Source: Candidatus Thorarchaeota archaeon (GTDB lineage Archaea > Asgardarchaeota > Thorarchaeia > Thorarchaeales > Thorarchaeaceae). From it: 5,087 nucleotides of DNA. Shown here piece by piece: positions 1 to 5,087 of this stretch. The DNA is taken from contig DAOWNS010000145.1 in NCBI GenBank assembly GCA_030642465.1, positions 1-5,087 of the forward strand, in the 5' to 3' direction. The notes below the pieces were generated by a model that was not told the DNA's origin, did not search any database, and saw only the letters and a program-made list of their open reading frames with translations. A program made the position numbers and the translations under genes. Each line of letters starts with the position of its first letter. Positions within the stretch are counted from its first letter, which is position 1.

Positions 1-84
1 AGTGAAACATCCATCCAAGTGTAAGGCATCTTCTGGGCGAAGATTTATGACCACACCAAAGGCGAAGAGATGCGGAGCTCATAG
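1..84. other. Upstream flank, coding status unresolved
   Basis: No gene can be assigned with confidence. On the + strand the second frame is open from the left edge to a TGA at 86-88, which would overlap the gatD GTG start as GTGA; the encoded tail is 28 residues, rich in Lys and Arg with two Cys, and I do not recognise it. The first frame ends earlier at a TAA (22-24). On the - strand a frame beginning at a possible GTG (54-52) reads VVINLRPEDALHLDGCFT to the edge, which looks protein-like but has no ribosome binding site. A weak TATA-like TTTATG lies at 44-49. These readings exclude each other in part. Confidence 0.25.
74..77 (+). promoter_or_regulatory. Ribosome binding site of gatD
   Basis: GGAG ends seven bases before the GTG at 85, a good Shine-Dalgarno spacing. 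The alternative ATG at 91 would sit 13 bases away, and the GGTGAGG directly touching that ATG is too close to serve it. This decides in favour of the GTG start. Confidence 0.55.
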
Positions 85-1449
85 GTGAGGATGGAATTGA
101 CTCTGAACGACTCTGGTTATAGGGGCCTGGTTCTTGAGAAATTATCCGCTGCTGGCGCAAAGGTCGGTGATACAATCACAATCGACCATCAAGGACGAGA
201 GTATGCAGGCATTCTCATGCCTCGAGCACAGATTGGACGGGATCCCGACCATGTTGTGATAAAACTCGTTTCAGGATACAATATTGGCATTCGGCTGAAT
301 AAGCTATCCAAAATTCACTCAGTTAAATCGGGAACGAAAAGAAAGCGGCCTGCAAAAAAGACTACATCCAAAGCGCATTCCGGTCTGCCTACTGTTTCAA
401 TCTTGAGTACTGGTGGTACGATTGCAAGCAAGGTGGACTATCAGACTGGCGCTGTCAACCCTGCATTGTCAGCACAGGATCTATATGATACAGTTCCCGA
501 GCTCAAGGATCATGCGAATATTCACGCTCGCATTGTAATGAGCGTTCTTTCAGAGAATATTCAACCTGCCGATTGGACGAAGATTGCTAGAAGTGTTTCA
601 TCCGAAATCAAGAAGAACGTGGATGGAGTCGTAATTGCGCATGGCACAGATACGCTCGGAATCACTTCTGCTGCACTTGCTTTTGCACTCCAAGATTTAC
701 CTGTTCCAGTCGTTCTTGTAGGCTCCCAAAGGTCATCTGATAGGCCGTCTTCTGATGCTGCTATGAACCTGATTAGAGCAACTGATTTCGTCGGGCATGC
801 GAATGCGGCTGAGATTATGGTGGTAATGCACGGTGAAACAGATGATACATTTGCATATGCACACAGGGGAACTCGAGTGCGTAAATGTCACACTAGCAGA
901 AGGGATGCTTTCCAGTCAGTCAACCACAGTCCCTTATTCAGAATAGATGAAAAGGACATAGTTGAGCTGTCTGCTCCTCTTCTAGCACGAGACCCCGAGC
1001 GCAAACTAAAGTTGAAGCCCAAGTTTGATGATAGAGTCACTATCGTGAACACTTTTCCGGGAATCAAACCTGAGGTGATTGACTCGTACGTTGATAGCGG
1101 ATACAGAGGACTTGTATTGGCTGGAACTGGTCTTGGACATGCCCCTGAACACATTCATCCAGCACTGAAACGGGCCATAGATGCTGGTGTCATCGTGGCC
1201 ATGACAAGCCAATGCATCTGGGGGCGTGTCAACATGAACGTATATCGACCAGGCGTGGAGATGCTCGAAATGGGCGTCATACCATGCGAAAACATGCTCA
1301 CCGAAACAGCGACTGTAAAGCTAATGTGGCTTCTTGCAAACACGAAGACTGTGGAGAAGGCACATGCTGCAATGTCTGAGTCCATCGTTGGCGAGATAAA
1401 CATGCGAACTGAACAGTCCGAGTATCGAATACAGTCGGAGGTCTGTTGA
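85..1449 (+). CDS. gatD: Glu-tRNA(Gln) amidotransferase subunit D
   Basis: GatD is the amidohydrolase half of the archaeal GatDE enzyme in the cytoplasm: it frees ammonia from glutamine (or asparagine) for GatE to amidate Glu-tRNA(Gln). The 454-residue protein has the family architecture: a small N-terminal beta domain (about 1-80), a Lys/Arg-rich linker (81-100), then a type I asparaginase domain (about 102-430). The asparaginase motifs are intact: STGGTIAS with nucleophile-type Thr112, AHGTDT with the Thr188-Asp189 pair, and RVRKCHTSRRDAF with Lys267, which by analogy to bacterial asparaginases are the catalytic residues. GETDDT (250-255) and RGLVLAGTGLGH (341-352) are also conserved family segments. 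Length is typical. The asparaginase fold alone could suggest an L-asparaginase, but the N-terminal domain, the linker and the abutting gatE settle the call. It starts with GTG, chosen by the GGAG at 74-77; ATG at 91 would remove two residues. Confidence 0.96.
   Translation: MRMELTLNDSGYRGLVLEKLSAAGAKVGDTITIDHQGREYAGILMPRAQIGRDPDHVVIKLVSGYNIGIRLNKLSKIHSVKSGTKRKRPAKKTTSKAHSGLPTVSILSTGGTIASKVDYQTGAVNPALSAQDLYDTVPELKDHANIHARIVMSVLSENIQPADWTKIARSVSSEIKKNVDGVVIAHGTDTLGITSAALAFALQDLPVPVVLVGSQRSSDRPSSDAAMNLIRATDFVGHANAAEIMVVMHGETDDTFAYAHRGTRVRKCHTSRRDAFQSVNHSPLFRIDEKDIVELSAPLLARDPERKLKLKPKFDDRVTIVNTFPGIKPEVIDSYVDSGYRGLVLAGTGLGHAPEHIHPALKRAIDAGVIVAMTSQCIWGRVNMNVYRPGVEMLEMGVIPCENMLTETATVKLMWLLANTKTVEKAHAAMSESIVGEINMRTEQSEYRIQSEVC
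1437..1442 (+). promoter_or_regulatory. Ribosome binding site of gatE inside gatD
   Basis: GGAGGT lies within the last codons of gatD, seven bases before the gatE GTG. It is a near-perfect Shine-Dalgarno and supports the GTG at 1450, which follows the gatD TGA with no gap. The arrangement implies coupled translation and matched amounts of the two subunits. Confidence 0.75.
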
Positions 1450-3375
1450 GTGAGCGACAATAGTCGCTATAGGAAAATTGGTTTAATGGTGGGACTTGAA
1501 CTTCATCAGCAACTCAATACATCTCGCAAGCTCTTCTGCCACTGTCCGACAGTGATTCGTGACGACAAGCCCGACGGCGGGTTTGTGAGAAGACTCAGAC
1601 CCACACAAAGCGAAATGGGTGCAGTTGACCCCGCAGCACTTTTCGAGTTTCAGAGGAAAAAGAGATTCTATTACGAGTATTACAATGACACAACTTGTTT
1701 GGTAGAGGCTGACGAGGAACCGCCTCACAATCTGTGTGAAGAGTCCATCGATGTGGCTCTTACAATGGCTACCTTCCTAGGTTCATCCCCATTAGATGAA
1801 ATACACGCAATGAGGAAAATCGTGATAGATGGTAGCAACACAACTGGCTTTCAACGCACAGCCATTATTGCCATGGGTGGCAAGGTCTTGGTGGGAACCA
1901 AAGAAATCGGTATACTGGCAATCAGTCTTGAAGAGGACGCAGCCCGCAAGATCGCAGATGATGACAAAGAGAACATGAAGATATATCGACTGGACAGACT
2001 AGGCATTCCTTTGATTGAGGTTGCAACAGCTCCTGACATCAGAACCCCCTCCGAAGCTCAAGAAACTGCTTTGGCGATTGGTCTGCTTTTGAGATCCACT
2101 GGAAAGGTAAAGCGTGGACTTGGCACAATCCGTCAAGATGTTAATGTGTCCATCAAAGGAGGGGCCATTATCGAAATTAAGGGGTTTCAACAACTCGACA
2201 TGCTATCTACTCTTGTCGAACTAGAAGCCCTTCGGCAGGAGCGTTTGTTGGAGATACGTGACGCCCTACATGAGAGAAACATTTCTCCCAAGCAAATCAG
2301 GAGCGAACCGGTAGATGTCAGCGCCATCTTTGCAAAATCAGCTTCCAAGATGATCAAGAAGGCATTGAAGGCCGGCCACACGTTCTATGGAGTGCGGCTT
2401 CCAGGTTTTGCTGGTCTGCTAGGACGTGAGGTGCAACCGGAGCGCAGGCTTGGCACAGAACTGTCAGATTATGCCAAATTCTGGGGGGACGTAGGAGGTA
2501 TCTTCCATACTGACGAACTGCCAGGATATGGAATATCTACACAAGAGGTAGCCCAACTAAAACAAGCTGTAGACGCAGGGTCTCAAGATGCCGTGGCAAT
2601 AGTCGCAGCTCCGGTGCGCAAGTGTGTGGATGCGCTCGAGGCGGTAGTACGACGAGCACGTGCGGCAATTGAAGGTGTGCCAGCTGAAACCCGAACTCCA
2701 TTACCCAACGGAACAACGAAGTATGCACGTCCTCGCCCAGGTGCGGAGAGGATGTATCCGGAAACCGACGTAAGACCGGTGAAAATAACACAGTCCCGTT
2801 TAAAACGGACTAAGAAAAACATGCCTGAAACCTTTGACAGCAAAGAGAAGCGATTCGTTAAGGAATACGGTCTCAGCAAGGACCTTGCGTCACAGATGGT
2901 GCGTTCCCTGAATCTTCCACTATTTGAGCAAATCATGAGCGAGATGAAAGTCCCCGCAACACTGCTGGCCGTGACACTGGAAAATACAGTTGTAAGTCTC
3001 CATCGCGATGGCGTTCCCATTGAACGATTGGAGGATAATCACTTCCGGCAGCTCTTCAAATGCGTCACCAAAGCTGAAGTTTCTCCAGATGCAATCCCTG
3101 CAATTCTGACATATCTTGCGAATAATCCCACCTCTGGGATTCAAGATACGCTGGATGCAACAAATCTTGGCAAGATAGATACTACCGAGATTGAAAACTT
3201 GGTTCGAAAGATAGTGGAGGATCGAATTGATTTCGTGCGCGGACAAGGAGAGAGGGCGCTCGGTGGGCTCATGGGTGTTGCAATGAAGCAGCTAAGAGGA
3301 AAGGCTGATGGGAAAGTCATCAAGGAGCTGCTTGCAGCCGAAATTCAACGTGTTCTTGCGTCCGCTGAAGAATAG
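1450..3375 (+). CDS. gatE: Glu-tRNA(Gln) amidotransferase subunit E
   Basis: GatE is the tRNA-binding, ATP-dependent subunit: it phosphorylates the gamma-carboxyl of Glu on misacylated tRNA(Gln) and replaces the phosphate with ammonia delivered from GatD. The 641 residues fit the family. The GatB-like kinase core (about 8-285) shows GLMVGLELHQQLNT (11-24), CHC (30-32), DRLGIPLIEVATAPD (182-196) and IRQDVNVSI...IEIKGF (227-246), the archaeal form of the GatB signature. Residues about 288-410 form the AspRS-type (GAD) insertion that distinguishes GatE from bacterial GatB, seen in RLPGFAGLLGRE (316-327) and GGIFHTDELPGYGI (349-362). After MYPETDVRP (435-443) comes the helical and YqeY-like tail that grips the tRNA, ending in GGLMGVAMKQLRGKADGKVI (605-624). 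No key motif is missing. It starts with GTG directly after the gatD stop. Confidence 0.97.
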   Translation: MSDNSRYRKIGLMVGLELHQQLNTSRKLFCHCPTVIRDDKPDGGFVRRLRPTQSEMGAVDPAALFEFQRKKRFYYEYYNDTTCLVEADEEPPHNLCEESIDVALTMATFLGSSPLDEIHAMRKIVIDGSNTTGFQRTAIIAMGGKVLVGTKEIGILAISLEEDAARKIADDDKENMKIYRLDRLGIPLIEVATAPDIRTPSEAQETALAIGLLLRSTGKVKRGLGTIRQDVNVSIKGGAIIEIKGFQQLDMLSTLVELEALRQERLLEIRDALHERNISPKQIRSEPVDVSAIFAKSASKMIKKALKAGHTFYGVRLPGFAGLLGREVQPERRLGTELSDYAKFWGDVGGIFHTDELPGYGISTQEVAQLKQAVDAGSQDAVAIVAAPVRKCVDALEAVVRRARAAIEGVPAETRTPLPNGTTKYARPRPGAERMYPETDVRPVKITQSRLKRTKKNMPETFDSKEKRFVKEYGLSKDLASQMVRSLNLPLFEQIMSEMKVPATLLAVTLENTVVSLHRDGVPIERLEDNHFRQLFKCVTKAEVSPDAIPAILTYLANNPTSGIQDTLDATNLGKIDTTEIENLVRKIVEDRIDFVRGQGERALGGLMGVAMKQLRGKADGKVIKELLAAEIQRVLASAEE

Positions 3376-3384
3376 ATTTAAGAG
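3375..3384 (+). promoter_or_regulatory. Possible TATA box of the tRNA gene
   Basis: GATTTAAGAG begins at the last base of the gatE stop codon and is the only AT-rich, TATA-like element in the 43 bases between gatE and the tRNA. An archaeal start site about 25 bases downstream of its centre would fall near 3404-3408, leaving a short leader before the mature 5' end at 3419, to be removed by RNase P. The purine-rich GAAGAATAG just before it could act as the TFB recognition element. This is inferred from spacing and composition only. Confidence 0.35.
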
Positions 3385-3457
3385 TCTACACCATCGGCCC
3401 GTCTAACTTGAATCACATGCCGCGGTGGCCTAGCCTGGTTAGGGCGCGAGACTCATA

Positions 3458-3522
3458 ATCTTGCTGGATCTTTCCGGTCAAAATCATGGGGTCATTGTCT
3501 CATGCCTGGCCCGAGATGAGAA
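3458..3522 (+). other. tRNA intron at position 37/38
   Basis: This 65-base intron is bounded by a canonical hBHBh' motif cut by the archaeal splicing endonuclease. Outer helix: anticodon stem CGAGA/TCTCG. The 3' bulge is AAA (3521-3523). The central four pairs are CTCA (3452-3455) with TGAG (3517-3520). The 5' bulge is TAA (3456-3458). The inner helix is TCTTG (3459-3463) with CGAGA (3512-3516), including one T-G wobble. Cutting after the second base of each bulge gives exactly the 37/38 junction. Inside, CTGGA (3464-3468) and TCCGG (3473-3477) can form a small hairpin with a four-base loop. I see no clear C and D boxes, so no sign of an intronic C/D guide RNA. Confidence 0.92.
3476..3504 (+). 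repeat. Imperfect direct repeat within the tRNA intron
   Basis: Two units share both ends: GGTCA-AAA-TCATG (3476-3488) and GGTCA-TTGTC-TCATG (3490-3504), separated by one G. The units differ in the middle and by two bases in length. They may be a decayed short duplication inside the intron, or chance in a short stretch. Confidence 0.4.
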
Positions 3523-3558
3523 ATCTCGAAGTCGAGGGCTCGAATCCCTCCCGCGGCA

Positions 3559-3598
3559 CTTCCACTCCCACTCCCTTCGGCTTTGCAGGTATGTTTTT
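3559..3598 (+). terminator. Possible tRNA trailer and T-tract terminator
   Basis: Directly after the tRNA is a pyrimidine-rich trailer (3559-3578, containing CCACTCCCACTCCC), and 36 bases after the tRNA a run of five T (3594-3598). Archaeal RNA polymerase can stop at such U tracts without a hairpin, so this may end the tRNA transcript. The run is short and isolated, and read-through into pgk is equally possible. Confidence 0.25.
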
Positions 3599-3646
3599 GT
3601 GTGTGCAGAATTTCTCGTTAGATGTGAGATTCGCACCGTAGAGAGA

Positions 3647-3651
3647 GAGGT
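3647..3651 (+). promoter_or_regulatory. Ribosome binding site of pgk
   Basis: GAGGT at the end of a GA-repeat (3641-3650) lies eight bases before the ATG at 3660 and fixes that start. A leader of at least this length means the pgk message is not leaderless. I could not find a convincing TATA element between the tRNA and this site. Confidence 0.6.
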
Positions 3652-3659
3652 TACTTGGA

Positions 3660-4868
3660 ATGAAACTCCCCTTCAAGACCCTTGATGACGTTGAAACCGA
3701 AGGAAAGCGTGTTTTGGTCCGCGTTGACATAAACTGCTCTGTTGACCCCGATACTAAGAAGATAACCGATGATTCTAGAATAGATGCCATTGTTCCCACA
3801 CTCGAAGAATTGTCCAAAAGCAAGGTTGTGTTGATGGCACACCAAGGACGTCCGGGCAGTAGCGATTTCATATCGCTTGAACAACATACTAAGATTCTGC
3901 GGAAACTGGGTTTCAATGCAATCTTTGTGGATGATATATTCGGAAACAAAGCCAAGGCGGCTATAGAGAAGGTGCAGGTAGGAGAGATACTTGTTCTCCA
4001 AAATGTGAGGATGTTCGAGGGCGAACTGAAGAAAGCACCACCAGACGAAGTTGCAAAAGAGGCAATTGTTCAGGAGCTTTATCCATTGTTTGATCTATTC
4101 GTAAACGATGCGTTTGGTGCAGCACACAGGTCTCAAGCATCCCTTGTCGGTTTCACAACAGTCCTGCCATCAGTTGCAGGTCGGCTTGTTGAGAAGGAGA
4201 TTCGTACATTGACCGATGCCACAGCCGTAGAGCAACACCCTTGGATTCTCGTTTTCGGTGGGGCTAAGGTCGCTGACAAGGTGAAGACTCTAGGAAAGTT
4301 GCTAGCCACGGGGCGAGTTGACAATGCACTACTAGGAGGTCTTCTTGGCCAGCTGTTCTTGATTGCAAAGGGCGCGATTCCCACAGAATACTCTGCCCCA
4401 ATCAAGGGTTTCGAATCGGCAGTGCAAACAGCGAAAGAGCTCCTAGAGGAATATTCCGACATACTAGTTCTCCCAAAGGACGCAGCAGTTGAGAGAGATG
4501 GCACGCGAGTTGAGTGTGCGTTCAATGAAATGTCTGGCAATCCATTCTTTGACATAGGGCCGTCCACAGCCAGTGAGTACATGCAGATGATACGTGAGGC
4601 TGCAGTGGTGTTCGCAAATGGTCCGATGGGCCTTTTCGAGAAAGAGCCCTTTGCTAAGGGCACAATCAGCATTCTGAATGCGATTGCTGAGTGTGAAGGT
4701 GTTACAGTTGTCGGGGGCGGGCATTTGGGCGCGATGGCAATAAACGAGGGCTTTGCAGACAGGATTTCACACATCAGTACGGGGGGTGGAGCCACGATTA
4801 ACTTCCTGACTGGGAAAAAGCTGGATCTCGTGGTGGCACTTGAAGAGGCCGCGCGTAGGATGGTGTAG
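3660..4868 (+). CDS. pgk: Phosphoglycerate kinase
   Basis: This cytoplasmic enzyme transfers phosphate between 1,3-bisphosphoglycerate/ADP and 3-phosphoglycerate/ATP in glycolysis and gluconeogenesis. The 402-residue protein has the full two-lobed fold. In the N lobe, which binds phosphoglycerate, are RVDIN (21-25), Arg40, HQGRPG (61-66), QNVRMFEGE (114-122) and NDAFGAAHR (149-157). In the C lobe, which binds nucleotide, are GGAKVADK (200-207) with Lys203 and Lys207, DIGPST (298-303), NGPMGLFE (320-327), VGGGH (351-355) and the phosphate-binding STGGGA (373-378). Key basic residues are present (Arg21, Arg40, Arg117, Arg157 by family comparison). Small departures: Ser follows INC where the family signature usually has Pro, and Met118 replaces the usual Phe of NxRF. 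Length and the GGHLGAMA segment are of archaeal type. The start is set by the GAGGT at 3647-3651. Confidence 0.97.
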   Translation: MKLPFKTLDDVETEGKRVLVRVDINCSVDPDTKKITDDSRIDAIVPTLEELSKSKVVLMAHQGRPGSSDFISLEQHTKILRKLGFNAIFVDDIFGNKAKAAIEKVQVGEILVLQNVRMFEGELKKAPPDEVAKEAIVQELYPLFDLFVNDAFGAAHRSQASLVGFTTVLPSVAGRLVEKEIRTLTDATAVEQHPWILVFGGAKVADKVKTLGKLLATGRVDNALLGGLLGQLFLIAKGAIPTEYSAPIKGFESAVQTAKELLEEYSDILVLPKDAAVERDGTRVECAFNEMSGNPFFDIGPSTASEYMQMIREAAVVFANGPMGLFEKEPFAKGTISILNAIAECEGVTVVGGGHLGAMAINEGFADRISHISTGGGATINFLTGKKLDLVVALEEAARRMV

Positions 4869-4870
4869 TT

Positions 4871-5087
4871 ATGCAATTGTTGGAGCTTTCACATATTCTT
4901 TTCATCTACCTAATCGCTGTGAACACTTTAGCTTTCATCCTTATGTGTTATGACAAAAGAAAGGCTAAGAAGAAAGAAAGGCGTATCGCAGAGGCTACGC
5001 TGCTACTGCCATCATTCATTGGTGGCGCCATTGGCCTATTCATTGGGATGTTCAAGTTTCGGCACAAAACTTTGAAACGCTCATTTC
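4871..5087 (+). CDS. DUF1294 family small membrane protein (partial)
   Basis: The frame opens two bases after the pgk stop and runs off the window edge after 72 codons; the family is usually only slightly longer, so little is missing. The pattern is that of DUF1294: a first hydrophobic helix (about 7-27, with Asn18), a basic cytoplasmic-type loop starting DKRKA (28-32), RIAE (38-41), then a second hydrophobic, glycine-rich helix LLLPSFIGGAIGLFIGM (44-60) and FRHKT (63-67). The function of the family is not known; the sequence suggests a small integral membrane protein with two helices and strongly positive loops. AGGA (4857-4860) or GGTG (4862-4865), both inside pgk, could serve as ribosome binding site, so translation is probably coupled to pgk. 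Confidence 0.85.
   Translation, partial: MQLLELSHILFIYLIAVNTLAFILMCYDKRKAKKKERRIAEATLLLPSFIGGAIGLFIGMFKFRHKTLKRSF

Larger units (their letters stand above)
3419..3558 (+). tRNA. tRNA-Met(CAU), elongator type, with intron
   Basis: The cloverleaf is complete once the intron is removed: acceptor GCCGCGG (3419-3425) pairs fully with CCGCGGC (3551-3557), followed by discriminator A (3558); D arm 3428-3445 with GG in the loop; anticodon stem CGAGA (3447-3451) with TCTCG (3524-3528); variable loop AAGTC (3529-3533); T arm GAGGG/CCCTC around loop CTCGAAT (3539-3545). The anticodon CAU is at 3454-3456. Exons 3419-3457 and 3523-3558 give a 75-base mature tRNA; CCA is not encoded. It is not the initiator, because it has G1-C72 in place of the archaeal initiator A1-U72 and lacks the three G-C pairs at the bottom of the anticodon stem. 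Elongator Met is most likely, since its archaeal genes often carry an intron here; a tRNA-Ile2 whose C34 is converted to agmatidine cannot be excluded. The loop has C at position 54, where U is usual. Confidence 0.93.

Noticed and set aside
85..1449. Calling the first gene a free L-asparaginase
   Set aside because: The N-terminal domain with GILMPR and GYNIGI segments, the linker, and the directly abutting gatE identify GatD.
3458..3522. Box C/D guide RNA inside the tRNA intron
   Set aside because: GAGATGAG near the 3' end recalls a C box, but it is part of the splice motif and no matching D box (CTGA) is present.
3419..3558. Integration site of a mobile element at the tRNA
   Set aside because: No repeat of the tRNA 3' end, integrase or foreign-looking gene is seen downstream; pgk follows directly.
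3461..3685. A 74-codon + strand open frame across the tRNA and the pgk leader
   Set aside because: It starts inside the tRNA intron, covers tRNA exon 2 and overlaps the pgk start; it has no family resemblance and is explained by the tRNA.
3500..3955. A 151-codon minus-strand frame over the tRNA end and the pgk N-terminus
   Set aside because: It runs through tRNA exon 2 and antisense to conserved pgk motifs. Its end contains a stretch resembling the spurious peptides often predicted antisense to tRNA genes.
4133..4876. A 247-codon open frame antisense to pgk
   Set aside because: It lies entirely opposite the strongly supported pgk gene, is rich in Ser, Thr and Pro as expected for a shadow frame, and shows no recognisable motif.

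Overview
The window reads as an archaeal chromosome segment carrying housekeeping genes, all on the + strand. Three things point to Archaea: a complete GatD/GatE pair (the archaeal-type Glu-tRNA(Gln) amidotransferase), a CAU-anticodon tRNA gene split by an intron with a textbook bulge-helix-bulge at position 37/38 and no encoded CCA, and an archaeal-style phosphoglycerate kinase. Base composition is moderate. The lineage cannot be fixed from this sequence; a mesophilic Asgard or euryarchaeal genome would fit, but that is a guess.

Layout. Bases 1-84 are flank with no recognisable gene; a reading frame open from the left edge would overlap the gatD start by a GTGA. gatD (85-1449) and gatE (1450-3375) abut as TGA-GTG with a strong ribosome binding site inside the end of gatD, so they form a translationally coupled pair. 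A short gap with a TATA-like element leads into the intron-containing tRNA gene (3419-3558; intron 3458-3522). About 100 bases of trailer and leader, with a pyrimidine-rich stretch and a T5 tract, precede pgk (3660-4868). Two bases after pgk begins a small two-helix membrane protein of the DUF1294 family (4871 onward), cut by the window edge.

How they work together. GatD releases ammonia from an amide donor and GatE uses ATP and that ammonia to turn Glu-tRNA(Gln) into Gln-tRNA(Gln), so gatDE and the tRNA gene all serve translation, though the tRNA here is a CAU (Met or Ile2) species and not the amidotransferase substrate. pgk serves central carbon metabolism and may share a transcript with the DUF1294 gene.

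No new multi-gene system is visible. The most interesting structure is the tRNA intron: the helices on the two sides of its bulge-helix-bulge have nearly the same sequence, so the precursor can alternatively fold into two tandem 5-bp, 7-nt-loop hairpins whose loops are complementary, the first of which presents the CAU anticodon in a normal-looking anticodon arm before splicing.
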